Assembly (NCBI RefSeq): GCF_018967845.1
Contig: NZ_JAHLZZ010000001.1
Coordinates: forward strand, 4,645,306 to 4,709,305
Source: Hymenobacter siberiensis
GTDB taxonomy: Bacteria > Bacteroidota > Bacteroidia > Cytophagales > Hymenobacteraceae
Direction: 5' to 3'
Length of the DNA stretch: 64,000 nucleotides
Part shown: piece after piece, positions 39,255 through 47,823 of the stretch
Numbering within the stretch: position 1 is the first letter of the stretch
Layout of the letters: each line of letters begins with the position of its first letter
The notes under the pieces: model-generated
The model's input: the letters and a program-made list of their open reading frames with translations, nothing else
Told to the model about the DNA's origin: nothing
Databases searched by the model: none
Program-made: the position numbers and the translations under genes

Positions 39255-40517
39255 ATGGCAGTAAACGACGCCCTGGCAGGCACCCACAAGATTCAGGAAG
39301 AGGCCGCTGCCCAGCGAGCCGGCCAGTTGATGCCCATTCTCAACGACTTCAGCCAGGAGCTGACGACGCTGAACCTGGGTCCGACGCACCCCGCCACACA
39401 CGGCATTTTCCAGAACATCCTGCAAATGGATGGCGAGCGCATCGTATCCGGCGTGCCCACCATCGGCTACATCCACCGGGCGTTTGAGAAACTGGCCGAA
39501 CGCAAGCCGTTCTACCAGATTACCACCCTCACCGACCGGATGAACTACTGTTCGTCGCCCATCAACAACCTGGGCTGGCATATGACGGTGGAAAAAATGC
39601 TCGGTGTGACCGTGCCGAAACGCGCGCAATACATCCGAGTGATTATGATGGAGCTGGCCCGAATTACCGACCATCTCATCTGTAACTCTATTCTGGGCGT
39701 GGATACGGGCGCGTTCACGGGCTTTCTCTACCTGTTTCAGGAACGTGAGAAGGTCTATGAAATCTACGAGGAGGTGTGCGGGGCCCGCCTCACCACCAAT
39801 ATGGGCCGCGTGGGTGGCATGGAGCGCGACCTCTCGCCCGTGGCTATCGACAAGCTCCGTGCCTGGCTGAAAAGCTTCCCGGTGGTGATGAAGGAGTTCG
39901 AAAGCATGTTCAACCGCAACCGCATTTTCATGGACCGCGTGGTAAACGTGGGCCCGATTTCGGCGGAAAAGGCCCTGAGCTACGGCTTCACCGGCCCCAA
40001 TCTGCGGGCCGCCGGCGTCGACTACGACGTGCGGGTGATGAACCCGTATTCGAGCTATGAAGACTTCGAGTTCGACATTCCGGTGGGCACCAACGGTGAT
40101 ACCTACGACCGTTTCATCGTGCGCAACGAGGAAATCTGGCAGAGCCTGCGCATCATTAATCAGGCCCTCGACCGCCTGCCCGACGGCCCCTACCACGCCG
40201 ACGCGCCGCACTACTACCTGCCCGACAAGCCGGACGTGTACAAGAACATGGAGGCCTTGATTTACCACTTCAAAATCGTGATGGGCGAGATTGATGCCCC
40301 CGTGGGCGAGGTGTACCACGCGGTGGAAGGCGGCAACGGCGAGCTGGGCTTCTACCTGGTGTCGGACGGCGGGCGCACGCCCTACCGCCTGCACTTCCGC
40401 CGGCCCTGCTTTATCTACTACCAGGCGTACCCCGAAATGGCTGTGGGCACCACGCTCTCCGACGCCATTGTTATTCTCTCGTCCATGAACGTCATCGCCG
40501 GCGAACTGGACGCCTAG
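39255..40517 (+). CDS. nuoD: NADH-quinone oxidoreductase subunit D
   Basis: A 420-residue peripheral subunit (49-kDa family) that forms the quinone-binding cavity with NuoB. NLGPTHPATHGIFQNILQMD contains the conserved His of the quinone site, and IGYIHRAFEKLAERKPFYQI follows. The C-terminal ends DAIVILSSMNVIAGELD. In NiFe hydrogenases the homologous protein has metal cysteines; here they are absent, as expected for NuoD. nuoE follows after 16 bp. Confidence 0.96.
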   Translation: MAVNDALAGTHKIQEEAAAQRAGQLMPILNDFSQELTTLNLGPTHPATHGIFQNILQMDGERIVSGVPTIGYIHRAFEKLAERKPFYQITTLTDRMNYCSSPINNLGWHMTVEKMLGVTVPKRAQYIRVIMMELARITDHLICNSILGVDTGAFTGFLYLFQEREKVYEIYEEVCGARLTTNMGRVGGMERDLSPVAIDKLRAWLKSFPVVMKEFESMFNRNRIFMDRVVNVGPISAEKALSYGFTGPNLRAAGVDYDVRVMNPYSSYEDFEFDIPVGTNGDTYDRFIVRNEEIWQSLRIINQALDRLPDGPYHADAPHYYLPDKPDVYKNMEALIYHFKIVMGEIDAPVGEVYHAVEGGNGELGFYLVSDGGRTPYRLHFRRPCFIYYQAYPEMAVGTTLSDAIVILSSMNVIAGELDA

Positions 40518-40533
40518 TTTTTGCTATTGATAT

Positions 40534-41106
40534 ATGGAGCCGACTACCGCGCCCGCTAAACCGACCTTCTCTGCCGCCGCCCAGGCGGAAATCAAGCGCC
40601 TGCTCACGCATTATCCGGCCGATAAGAGCAAGTCGGCCCTGCTGCCGATTCTGCACATCGCGCAGGCCGAGTTCGGCGGCTGGGTGAGCCCCGAGGTGCA
40701 GGACCTGGTAGCAGAAACACTTAATATTAAGCCCATTGAGGTATACGAGGTGTCGTCGTTCTACACCATGTACAACCTCAAGCTGGTGGGCAAGCACGTA
40801 CTGGAAATCTGCCGTACGGGCCCCTGCATGCTGCGCGGCTCCGACGAGCTGACCGCTAATCTGGAGCGCATCACCGGGGCCAAAGTAGGCGGTACTTCGC
40901 CCGATGGCAACTTCACCCTGAAAGAAGTGGAGTGCCTGGCCGCCTGCGGCTTTGCCCCCGTAGTGCAGGTGCGCGAGCAGTATTACGAAAAGCTCGACAC
41001 GCCCGAAGCGGTGGATGCCATGCTCAACGAGCTGCGCGGGCAGATTCATCGGCCCATCCTGTCGTGGGAAGAAAACGACCTGCCTAATTCGCTTAAAAAC
41101 AACTAG
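40534..41106 (+). CDS. nuoE: NADH-quinone oxidoreductase subunit E
   Basis: A 190-residue thioredoxin-fold subunit of the NADH module with a [2Fe-2S] cluster (N1a). Ligands are CRTGPCMLRGSDEL (two Cys) and VECLAACGFAPVVQV (two Cys). An N-terminal helical segment (AAQAEIKRLLTHYPADKSKS) and VYEVSSFYTMYN match the family. The next gene is not nuoF but a small coiled-coil gene whose ATG lies 4 bp after this stop. Confidence 0.95.
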   Translation: MEPTTAPAKPTFSAAAQAEIKRLLTHYPADKSKSALLPILHIAQAEFGGWVSPEVQDLVAETLNIKPIEVYEVSSFYTMYNLKLVGKHVLEICRTGPCMLRGSDELTANLERITGAKVGGTSPDGNFTLKEVECLAACGFAPVVQVREQYYEKLDTPEAVDAMLNELRGQIHRPILSWEENDLPNSLKNN

Positions 41107-41110
41107 AATT

Positions 41111-41455
41111 ATGGCCGAACAAAACCAGGATTTGCCGCTCGTCGTGTCCGAGATTCTAATTGAGATGCACGAATTGCGCGGCGACATTAAGCAGTTGCAA
41201 ACCGTGACGGTGCATCTCAGCCACAGTGTGGAAAAGCTGGAGGTGAGTGTAGACAAGCTGCAGGTTGAAATGGGCGAAGTAAAAAGCGCCATTGTTCAGT
41301 TAGCAGGTTCTATCAAAACCCTGACTGAGGAAAGCCGCAGCAATACGGAAATGCTCATCGCGGCCTTTCGGGAAGAAGGCATGTACGTGCGCCAGTTGCT
41401 GCAACAGCACGATGCCCGCATAACGCGACTGGAAGACAATCAGCCCAATAAATAA
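41111..41455 (+). CDS. Small coiled-coil protein between nuoE and nuoF
   Basis: A 114-residue protein with no recognised domain. From about residue 15 on, heptad-like spacing of hydrophobics (IEMHELRGDIKQLQTVTVHL, SVEKLEVSVDKLQVEMGEVK, AIVQLAGSIKTLTEE) predicts a long coiled coil with no membrane segment or cysteine. It starts 4 bp after nuoE and ends 12 bp before nuoF, so it is translated within the operon. It has no counterpart in standard complex I operons. It could be an accessory or assembly protein, or an unrelated gene trapped there. Confidence 0.8.
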   Translation: MAEQNQDLPLVVSEILIEMHELRGDIKQLQTVTVHLSHSVEKLEVSVDKLQVEMGEVKSAIVQLAGSIKTLTEESRSNTEMLIAAFREEGMYVRQLLQQHDARITRLEDNQPNK

Positions 41456-41467
41456 GCAATTACCGCT

Positions 41468-42808
41468 ATGGGACGCAAGCTATTAACTGAACATATCAAC
41501 GTCGAAGGCATCAACACCTTTGAAGTGTACCGCAAGCACGGCGGCTACCGCTCCGTGGAAAAGGCGCTCAAAACCATGACCCCGGACGAAGTGACCGAGG
41601 AAGTGAAGAAGTCGGGCCTGCGCGGGCGCGGCGGTGCGGGCTTCCCCGCCGGCATGAAGTGGGGCTTTCTGGCCAAGCCCGAGGGCGTGCCGCGCTACCT
41701 CGTGTGCAACGCCGACGAATCGGAGCCCGGCACCTTCAAGGACCGGCAGCTGATGACGAAACTGCCCCACCTGCTCATCGAGGGCATGATTACGGGCAGC
41801 TACGCCTTGGGCGCGCGCACTAGCTATATCTACATCCGTGGTGAGCTGTTGTACGTGCTGCGCATCCTGGAAAAGGCTATTGCCGAAGCCTACGCGGCCG
41901 GTTTCCTGGGCGAGAATATCCTCGGCTCGGGCTACTCGCTCGATTTGCACGTGCACCCCGGTGCCGGCGCTTACATCTGCGGCGAAGAAACGGCCTTGCT
42001 CGAATCGCTGGAAGGCAAGCGCGGCAACCCACGCAACAAGCCGCCATTCCCGGCCGTGCAGGGGCTGTACGCCCGCCCTACGGTGGTGAACAATGTGGAA
42101 ACCATTGCGGCCGTGCCGGTTATCGTGAACGAAGGCGGCGATGAGTACGCCAAAATCGGCATTGGCCGGAGCACGGGCACCAAGCTCATTTCGGCCTGCG
42201 GCCACCTTAACAAGCCCGGCATCTACGAAATTGAGCTGGGCCTGCCGGTAGAGGAATTCATCTACTCCGACGAGTATTGCGGCGGCATCTGGAAAGGCCG
42301 CGACCTGAAGGCCGTAGTAGCGGGCGGCTCGTCGGTGCCGATTCTGCCCAAAGAGCTGATTCTGAAAACCGCCGCCGGCGAAAACCGCCTGATGACCTAC
42401 GAGTCATTGAGCGACGGCGGCTTCGTGACGGGCACCATGTTGGGCTCCGGCGGCTTCATTGCGATGGATGAAACCACGTGCATCGTGAAGAACACCTGGA
42501 ATTTCTCGCGCTTCTATCACCACGAGAGCTGCGGGCAGTGCTCGCCCTGCCGCGAGGGCACGGGCTGGATGGAAAAGGTACTGCACCGCCTGGAGCACGG
42601 CCACGGCTCGATGCACGACATCGACCTGCTGGTGAGCGTGGCCAAGCAGATTGAAGGCAACACCATTTGCCCGCTGGGCGAAGCGGCCGCTTGGCCGGTA
42701 GCCGCTGCAGTACGCCACTTCCGCCACGAGTTCGAGTGGCACGTGACCAACCCCAAAGAAGCTACTGCTCCCGGCGCGGCCTATCGCGGCGCGGCGGTGC
42801 TGGCGTAG
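41468..42808 (+). CDS. nuoF: NADH-quinone oxidoreductase subunit F
   Basis: A 446-residue flavoprotein with the NADH and FMN sites. LRGRGGAGFPAGMKWGFLAK is the NADH/FMN motif, YLVCNADESEPGTFKDRQLM and GAGAYICGEETALLESLEGK follow. ESCGQCSPCREGTGWMEKVL plus the downstream Cys in NTICPLGEAAAWPV binds the N3 [4Fe-4S] cluster. Length and motifs are complete. nuoG follows after 168 bp that hold palindrome D. Confidence 0.96.
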   Translation: MGRKLLTEHINVEGINTFEVYRKHGGYRSVEKALKTMTPDEVTEEVKKSGLRGRGGAGFPAGMKWGFLAKPEGVPRYLVCNADESEPGTFKDRQLMTKLPHLLIEGMITGSYALGARTSYIYIRGELLYVLRILEKAIAEAYAAGFLGENILGSGYSLDLHVHPGAGAYICGEETALLESLEGKRGNPRNKPPFPAVQGLYARPTVVNNVETIAAVPVIVNEGGDEYAKIGIGRSTGTKLISACGHLNKPGIYEIELGLPVEEFIYSDEYCGGIWKGRDLKAVVAGGSSVPILPKELILKTAAGENRLMTYESLSDGGFVTGTMLGSGGFIAMDETTCIVKNTWNFSRFYHHESCGQCSPCREGTGWMEKVLHRLEHGHGSMHDIDLLVSVAKQIEGNTICPLGEAAAWPVAAAVRHFRHEFEWHVTNPKEATAPGAAYRGAAVLA

Positions 42809-42831
42809 AGGCGGTAATGAACGAAGAAAAG

Positions 42832-42957
42832 GACGTCATGCTGAGCTTGCCGAAGCATCTCTACCGCTTCGTTGAATCGATTGAATTACTTAACCGGTAG
42901 AGATGCTTCGACTTCGCTGCGACGCTGCTTGATACGCAGAATACTCAGCATGACGAC
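42832..42957. repeat. Interspersed palindrome family A-F, copy D
   Basis: GACGTCATGCTGAGC...GCCGAAGCATCTCTACC is paired with GGTAGAGATGCTTCG... and ...CTCAGCATGACGAC. The right arm carries about 23 extra nt (around GACGCTGCTTGATACGCAGA), making it the most diverged copy. It sits between nuoF and nuoG. Confidence 0.85.
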
Positions 42958-42976
42958 CTAAATACAAAACTATCAA

Positions 42977-43993
42977 ATGGCTAAAATAACGTTCGACGGT
43001 ATTGAAATAGAGGTTGCCGATGGCACCACTATCATGAACGCGGCCCGCCAGATTGGCGGCAGCATCGTGCCGCCCGCCATGTGCTACTATACCCCGCTGA
43101 AAGGCTCGGGTGGTAAGTGCCGCGCCTGTTTGGTGAAGGTTTCGGCCGGCTCGGCCAAAGACCCGCGTCCCATGCCCAAGCTGGTGGCCTCGTGCATCAC
43201 CACGGTGCAGGACGGCATGGTGGTGGAAAACACCATCAACGAGCAGGTGATGGACGTGCGTAAGGGCATTGTGGAGATGCTGCTCATCAACCACCCGCTC
43301 GACTGCCCGGTGTGCGACCAAGCTGGCGAGTGCAGCCTGCAAGACTTCGCCTTCGAGCATGGCCTGAGCACCACCCGCTACGAGGAAGAGCGCCGCACCT
43401 TCGAGAAAATCGACATCGGCCCGCTCATCCAGTTGCACATGACGCGCTGCATCCTGTGCTACCGCTGCGTGTACGTGGCCGACCAGCTCACCCCCGAGCG
43501 CGTGCACGGCGTACTGGGCCGCGGCGATGCCTCGGAAATCGGCACTTACATCGAAAACATCATCGACAACGATTTCAGCGGCAACGTCATCGACGTGTGC
43601 CCGGTGGGCGCGCTAACCGATAAAACCTTCCGCTTCAAGCAGCGCGTGTGGTTCACCAAGCCCGTGAACGCCCACCGCGACTGCCAGACCGACAAATGCG
43701 AAGGTCGCGTAACCCTCTGGTACAAAGGCAAAGACGTACTCCGCGTAACCGCCCGCAAGGACGAATACGGCGAAGTGAAAGAGTGGATTTGCAACACCTG
43801 CCGCTTCGATAAAAAGGAAACATCGGACTGGACGCTGGAAGGCCCGGCGCACATCAACCGTGCCTCGGTGATTGCCCAAAACCACTACGAGCTGCCAGTG
43901 GTGAACCCGCAGGTGATTCGGGATTTGCCCGAAAGCACCACGCGGGAGCTGGAACGCAACCCGCCATTGCGGCTGGGTGGTTTGAATAATTAA
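42977..43993 (+). CDS. nuoG: NADH-quinone oxidoreductase subunit G, short form
   Basis: A 338-residue Fe-S protein. The N-terminal [2Fe-2S] site is CYYTPLKGSGGKCRACLVKV. LDCPVCDQAGECSLQDFAFE and CILCYRCVYVADQL hold further clusters, with CPVGALTDKTFRFKQRVWF after. It stops before the large molybdopterin-like domain of E. coli NuoG, which is ~900 residues. The short form is normal in Bacteroidota and not a truncation here: the C-terminus continues into a plain tail with a proper stop. Copies D and E of the palindrome flank it. Confidence 0.93.
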   Translation: MAKITFDGIEIEVADGTTIMNAARQIGGSIVPPAMCYYTPLKGSGGKCRACLVKVSAGSAKDPRPMPKLVASCITTVQDGMVVENTINEQVMDVRKGIVEMLLINHPLDCPVCDQAGECSLQDFAFEHGLSTTRYEEERRTFEKIDIGPLIQLHMTRCILCYRCVYVADQLTPERVHGVLGRGDASEIGTYIENIIDNDFSGNVIDVCPVGALTDKTFRFKQRVWFTKPVNAHRDCQTDKCEGRVTLWYKGKDVLRVTARKDEYGEVKEWICNTCRFDKKETSDWTLEGPAHINRASVIAQNHYELPVVNPQVIRDLPESTTRELERNPPLRLGGLNN

Positions 43994-44013
43994 GCAGTAG
44001 AACGACAATAGAA

Positions 44014-44116
44014 GAACGTCATGCAGAGCGCAGCGAAGCATCTTGCCCGCTTCGTTGAGCAAAGTAATTATTTACTTCCCCGAGCAAGATGCTTCGCTGC
44101 GCTCTGCATGACGTTC
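44014..44116. repeat. Interspersed palindrome family A-F, copy E
   Basis: GAACGTCATGCAGAGCGCAG... pairs with ...GCTCTGCATGACGTTC. The arms are near-identical to copy A. It lies between nuoG and nuoH. Confidence 0.9.
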
Positions 44117-44139
44117 CAACGAAATAGACAATTCCAAAT

Positions 44140-45234
44140 ATGACTCTCCCCGCTCTGGGCTGGCAAGGCCTCGTTGTTCTGGTGGTATTCGGCGTTTCGC
44201 TGCTGATTGCCACCTACTCCACCTACGCCGAGCGCGTTATCGCCGCGTTTCTGCAGGACCGGGTGGGCCCCGACCGTGCTGGGCCCTTCGGCCTGCTGCA
44301 GCCGCTGGCCGATGCCGTGAAGCTCTTCACCAAGGAAGAATTCTTTCCGGCCGGGGCCAACCGGGCGTTGTTCGTGTTCGGGCCCTGCCTGGCCATGGTC
44401 ACGGCTCTGATGTCGTCGGCGGTGATTCCGTTCGGCAACTTCCTGCAGTTCGGCGATACCATCGTGCATCTGCAAGGGATTGAAATCAACGTAGGCATGC
44501 TCTACGTGTTCGGCATGGTGTCGCTGGGCGTGTACGGCATCATGATTGGCGGCTGGGCTTCGAACAACAAGTTTTCACTGCTGGGCGCCATCCGGGCCGC
44601 TTCGCAGAACATCAGCTACGAGCTGGCCATGGGCTTGGCCCTGATTGCGGTGCTGATGATTTCGGGCACGCTGTCGCTGCGTGAAATCACGCTGCAACAG
44701 TCGTCGGCCGCGCCGTTTGTGTGGCACGACATCTTCAACTGGAACATCATGAAGCAACCGCTGGGCTTCCTGATTTTCATCGTGTGCGCCTTCGCTGAAA
44801 CCAACCGCACGCCCTTCGACCTGCCCGAGTGCGAAACCGAGCTCATCGGCGGCTATCACACCGAGTATAGCTCCATGAAAATGGGCCTGTACCTGTTTGC
44901 CGAGTATATCAACGTGTTCGTGGCTTCGGCCGTGATGAGCGTGCTATACTTCGGTGGCTTCAACTTCCCGTTCCAGTACGAAATGCGCGACTGGCTGGTA
45001 TCGAGCCGGGGCCTGGAGTTGGTCACGGCCCAGAACATCATTACCATTGTGGGCCTGCTGGGCCTGTTCGGCAAAATCTTCGCCTTTATTTTCTTCTTCA
45101 TGTGGGTACGCTGGACGCTGCCGCGCTTCCGCTACGACCAGCTGATGCGCCTGGGCTGGACCATCCTCATCCCGCTGGCCATTTTCAACATCCTGCTCAC
45201 GGGCGGCCTGATTACGTTCGGCGTAATTAAATAA
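44140..45234 (+). CDS. nuoH: NADH-quinone oxidoreductase subunit H
   Basis: A 364-residue membrane subunit at the junction of the peripheral and membrane arms. The family motif ERVIAAFLQDRVGPDRAGPF and PLADAVKLFTKEEFFPAGAN are present, as is ETNRTPFDLPECETELIGGY with its conserved acidic residues, and EYSSMKMGLYLFAEYINVFV. About eight helices are seen. nuoI begins 6 bp after its stop. The upstream gap to nuoG is taken up by copy E. Confidence 0.96.
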   Translation: MTLPALGWQGLVVLVVFGVSLLIATYSTYAERVIAAFLQDRVGPDRAGPFGLLQPLADAVKLFTKEEFFPAGANRALFVFGPCLAMVTALMSSAVIPFGNFLQFGDTIVHLQGIEINVGMLYVFGMVSLGVYGIMIGGWASNNKFSLLGAIRAASQNISYELAMGLALIAVLMISGTLSLREITLQQSSAAPFVWHDIFNWNIMKQPLGFLIFIVCAFAETNRTPFDLPECETELIGGYHTEYSSMKMGLYLFAEYINVFVASAVMSVLYFGGFNFPFQYEMRDWLVSSRGLELVTAQNIITIVGLLGLFGKIFAFIFFFMWVRWTLPRFRYDQLMRLGWTILIPLAIFNILLTGGLITFGVIK

Positions 45235-45240
45235 CGACTT

Positions 45241-45819
45241 ATGGAATCCTTAAGCAAACGCGCCAAAGTTCTCGAAAAGAAGCCGATGACCCTGGCCGAG
45301 CGGGCCTACCTGCCGGCTATTTTCCAGGGCTTGTCGATTACGATGCAGCACTTTTTCCGGGCGGCCACCAAGAAGCAGGTCACCATCCGCTACCCCGAAG
45401 AAACGCGCCCCTTCTCCCCTGTTTTCCGGGGCCTGCACGTGCTGAAGCGCGACGAAGCCGGCCGCGAGCGCTGCACGGCCTGCGGCCTCTGCGCCGTGGC
45501 CTGTCCCGCCGAAGCCATTACGATGGTGGCTGGCGAGCGCAAAAAGGGCGAAGAAGGCCTCTACCGCGAGGAGAAGTACGCGGTGAGCTACGAAATTAAC
45601 ATGCTGCGCTGCATCTTCTGCGGCCTGTGCGAAGAAGCCTGCCCCAAAGCCGCCGTGTACCTGCAAGCCGACAAAATGGCCCCGCCACGCTTCGAGCGCG
45701 ACGAGTTCATCTACGGCAAGGACCGGCTGGTGGAGCCCGTGACGCCGGATAATCGCTCGAAGCGCGGCATCCAGCTCACGCCTGAGCAGGCCGACAAGCT
45801 GCGCACGCAGCTGGCGTAG
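45241..45819 (+). CDS. nuoI: NADH-quinone oxidoreductase subunit I
   Basis: A 192-residue ferredoxin-like subunit with two [4Fe-4S] clusters, N6a and N6b. The motifs are RCTACGLCAVACPAEAITMV and RCIFCGLCEEACPKAAVYL. An N-terminal amphipathic helix (YLPAIFQGLSITMQHFFRAA) would lie on the membrane face. It is translated 6 bp after nuoH. nuoJ follows after an 81-bp gap that contains an inverted repeat. Confidence 0.96.
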   Translation: MESLSKRAKVLEKKPMTLAERAYLPAIFQGLSITMQHFFRAATKKQVTIRYPEETRPFSPVFRGLHVLKRDEAGRERCTACGLCAVACPAEAITMVAGERKKGEEGLYREEKYAVSYEINMLRCIFCGLCEEACPKAAVYLQADKMAPPRFERDEFIYGKDRLVEPVTPDNRSKRGIQLTPEQADKLRTQLA

Positions 45820-45827
45820 CTTCGTGC

Positions 45828-45892
45828 GGTAGGCTTTAGCTTGCCGTCTTCAAACCTGACCCTCTTAACGAACGGCAAGCCAAAGCTTACCT
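45828..45892. repeat. Inverted repeat between nuoI and nuoJ
   Basis: CGGTAGGCTTTAGCTTGCCG on the left pairs, with a few mismatches, with ACGGCAAGCCAAAGCTTACC on the right. The loop is about 22 nt. It is unlike families A-F, W and P. Confidence 0.7.
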
Positions 45893-45900
45893 CACAATCA

Positions 45901-46407
45901 ATGTCCCTCTTCCTCTTTATTTCATTCGTGGCCCTGCTGAGTGCATTGGGCGTGGTGCTGGCCAAAAACCCGGTGCACAGCGTTCTGTTCCTCATCCTCA
46001 CGTTCTTCACGCTCTCGGGCCACTACCTGCTGCTAAACGCGCAGTTCCTGGCCGTAGTGAACATCATTGTGTACGCCGGGGCCATCATGGTGCTGTTCCT
46101 GTTCGTGATTATGTTCCTGAACCTGAACGAGGACACTGAGCCGCACAAGCCGGCCCTGGCCAAATTTGCGGCCGCCATCGCCGGTGGTTCGCTGCTGCTG
46201 ATACTGGTGGCTGCTATGCGTAACATCAGCCCTGCCGGCTACGACGCGGCTACGTTCGACTCGCAGATTGGCATGGTGGATAAGCTGGGTATGGTGCTGT
46301 TCCGCGACTACGCGCTGCCGTTTGAGTTGGCGTCTATTCTGCTGCTGGCCGCCATGGTGGGTTCGGTGATGCTGGGAAAGCGCGAAACGGGCGAGCGGAA
46401 CTTCTAG
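45901..46407 (+). CDS. nuoJ: NADH-quinone oxidoreductase subunit J
   Basis: A 168-residue membrane subunit with five helices. AKNPVHSVLFLILTFFTLSG and FLAVVNIIVYAGAIMVLFLF (the conserved pi-bulge helix region) identify it, and VIMFLNLNEDTEPHKPALAK follows. ATG 45901 begins a standard hydrophobic N-terminus (MSLFLFISFVALLSALGVVL). The run of nuo genes ends here at a terminator; nuoK, L, M and N, which normally follow, are not in the window. Confidence 0.95.
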   Translation: MSLFLFISFVALLSALGVVLAKNPVHSVLFLILTFFTLSGHYLLLNAQFLAVVNIIVYAGAIMVLFLFVIMFLNLNEDTEPHKPALAKFAAAIAGGSLLLILVAAMRNISPAGYDAATFDSQIGMVDKLGMVLFRDYALPFELASILLLAAMVGSVMLGKRETGERNF

Positions 46408-46424
46408 CTTTTCCGAAGCAGTTC

Positions 46425-46468
46425 AAAAAGCAAAAAGAGCGTCCGGCCGGATGCTCTTTTTGCTTTTT
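46425..46468. terminator. Bidirectional hairpin terminator after nuoJ
   Basis: AAAAAGCAAAAAGAGC, loop, GCTCTTTTTGCTTTTT. It separates nuoJ from the convergent SWIM gene; its left part is just past the nuoJ stop, its right part touches the SWIM stop. Confidence 0.85.
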
Positions 46469-47453
46469 AGCGCGCAGGATTTTTGGGCTGACGGCCGCGC
46501 TTTTTGGGTGGCAGGCCAGTATCCAGCTCATTTTTAATGGGGAAGAATCCGGCCGTAGTCAGGGCCTGATGCAGCGAGGAAAGCCGCCGGTACTGCTGCA
46601 TCAATTCTGAAGCGAATAGCCGCACCTGCTCCCCCAGGGCTGGCAGCGATACCAATCTACTCAAACACGTCGCGATGAAATAGTAGAGCGGGCTGCCGCG
46701 CAATGACTGGTTATTCAGGTAGCCCTCAAACCGCTCCATTACCGCATCGAAGGTAGCTTCGGGCTGGGCACGGGCCGATTCGGCCAGCAGGTAGGGCCAA
46801 GCCTGGGTGTTGAATGGCTGGGGCTCGCGCACCCAGTCCAAGGGCAGGAGCAGCGCCAGGAGCTCTGGCTGCCTGTTGCCGTTGATGAGGACATGGGCTT
46901 GTTCCACGAAGGTGAGCGGACGGCGCGGCGCGGGCCGGCGGCCGCGCGGCTTGGGAGCAGCCGACGGCGGCCGGGCTGTGGCCGCCAGCAATAAGGCTTC
47001 ATCGAACTCGAAAGCCTTCAGAAACCGACGCAGCAACTTGGGCTTTTGCAACAGGAGCTGCTGTAGAAACGCCAGCCGCTCCCGGTCGCTGGTACGGATC
47101 CAGGCGGCGGACAGCAGGTGGGCGCGGCGGGCTTTTTTAGTCAGCGGGGCGGGTTCGGGGACTGGTTTGGGTTCGTCGCCGCCGCCAAACCAATCGAGTA
47201 CGGCCAGGCCCAGGGCGATACCGTGCTTGCACACATCGCCGTAGTCGTAGGGGCAGTCGCAATAGATTTTCGGCGGCTTACCGGGGCGCATGGTCAGCTC
47301 GACACGGTAGGTTTCGGTGCCTTCCACCCTGGCCTTGAAGGTGTCGCCGGTGCGGCTGATGCGGCCCACGGCGTTGTCATCATAGTAATAGGCACTGCCC
47401 CGCTCGAAAATCTTCTGCGGCACCAGCGCTTCCAAATCTGCTTCCGTAAACAT
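46467..47453 (-). CDS. SWIM zinc-finger protein
   Basis: A 328-residue protein. ATG 47453 (MFTEADLEALVPQKIFERGS) is preferred to a TTG at 47474. The SWIM motif CxCx(n)CxH is IYCDCPYDYGDVCKHGIALG, residues about 58-77. After that comes an Ala/Pro-rich linker, helical repeats, and a basic C-terminus (LPPKKRGRQPKNP) that resembles an AT-hook. SWIM domains bind DNA or proteins; the role here is unknown. Its terminator overlaps that of nuoJ. No partner such as a SNF2 helicase is adjacent. Confidence 0.82.
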   Translation of the reverse strand: MFTEADLEALVPQKIFERGSAYYYDDNAVGRISRTGDTFKARVEGTETYRVELTMRPGKPPKIYCDCPYDYGDVCKHGIALGLAVLDWFGGGDEPKPVPEPAPLTKKARRAHLLSAAWIRTSDRERLAFLQQLLLQKPKLLRRFLKAFEFDEALLLAATARPPSAAPKPRGRRPAPRRPLTFVEQAHVLINGNRQPELLALLLPLDWVREPQPFNTQAWPYLLAESARAQPEATFDAVMERFEGYLNNQSLRGSPLYYFIATCLSRLVSLPALGEQVRLFASELMQQYRRLSSLHQALTTAGFFPIKNELDTGLPPKKRGRQPKNPAR

Positions 47454-47574
47454 AACCTTTAGCGTGACTGACAATTAGGGGCCGCAAACATAAGTACCTC
47501 CGAAGCAACGTGGCTGGTTCCGGGCCCTGCCCTACTGCATCGTAACACCTTTTGGCGCGCATTTGCCGCAATGC

Positions 47575-47609
47575 AAAAGCGCCGCTCCCAGTGAGGAGAC
47601 GGCGCTTTT
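47575..47609. terminator. Terminator-like hairpin
   Basis: AAAAGCGCCG and CGGCGCTTTT enclose a GCTCCCAGTGAGGAGA loop region. It lies upstream of the SWIM gene, so it may end some transcript running in from the right. Confidence 0.55.
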
Positions 47610-47618
47610 TAATAGATA

Positions 47619-47735
47619 TAGGACTTACGCACTTAAAAAGCTGTGTAACCTGAAAATCAACGACTTGCATTCAAGACGCATATTTGTTATACTGCTGTTT
47701 TTCAGTTGGTTGGTATTTCAACTGCGTAAGTCCTA
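47619..47735. mobile_element. MITE-like element, 117 bp, with 5-bp target duplication
   Basis: Terminal inverted repeats TAGGACTTACGCA (47619-47631) and TGCGTAAGTCCTA (47723-47735), 13 bp and exact. The direct repeat AGATA flanks both sides (47614-47618 and 47736-47740). There is no ORF inside. Such ends are typical of small non-autonomous relatives of DDE insertion sequences. The 370-bp region 47454-47823 otherwise contains only the hairpin at 47575. Confidence 0.8.
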
Positions 47736-47823
47736 AGATAATTTTTAAAGTCCTAGCACTTCAACAAATAACAATCACCTGAGTAATCACCTAACCGGGC
47801 CGAATATCCCGGCCAGACTGGTA

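Noticed and set aside
42977..43993. A truncated nuoG
   Set aside because: The short form with only the Fe-S region is normal in Bacteroidota, and the end is a clean stop codon.
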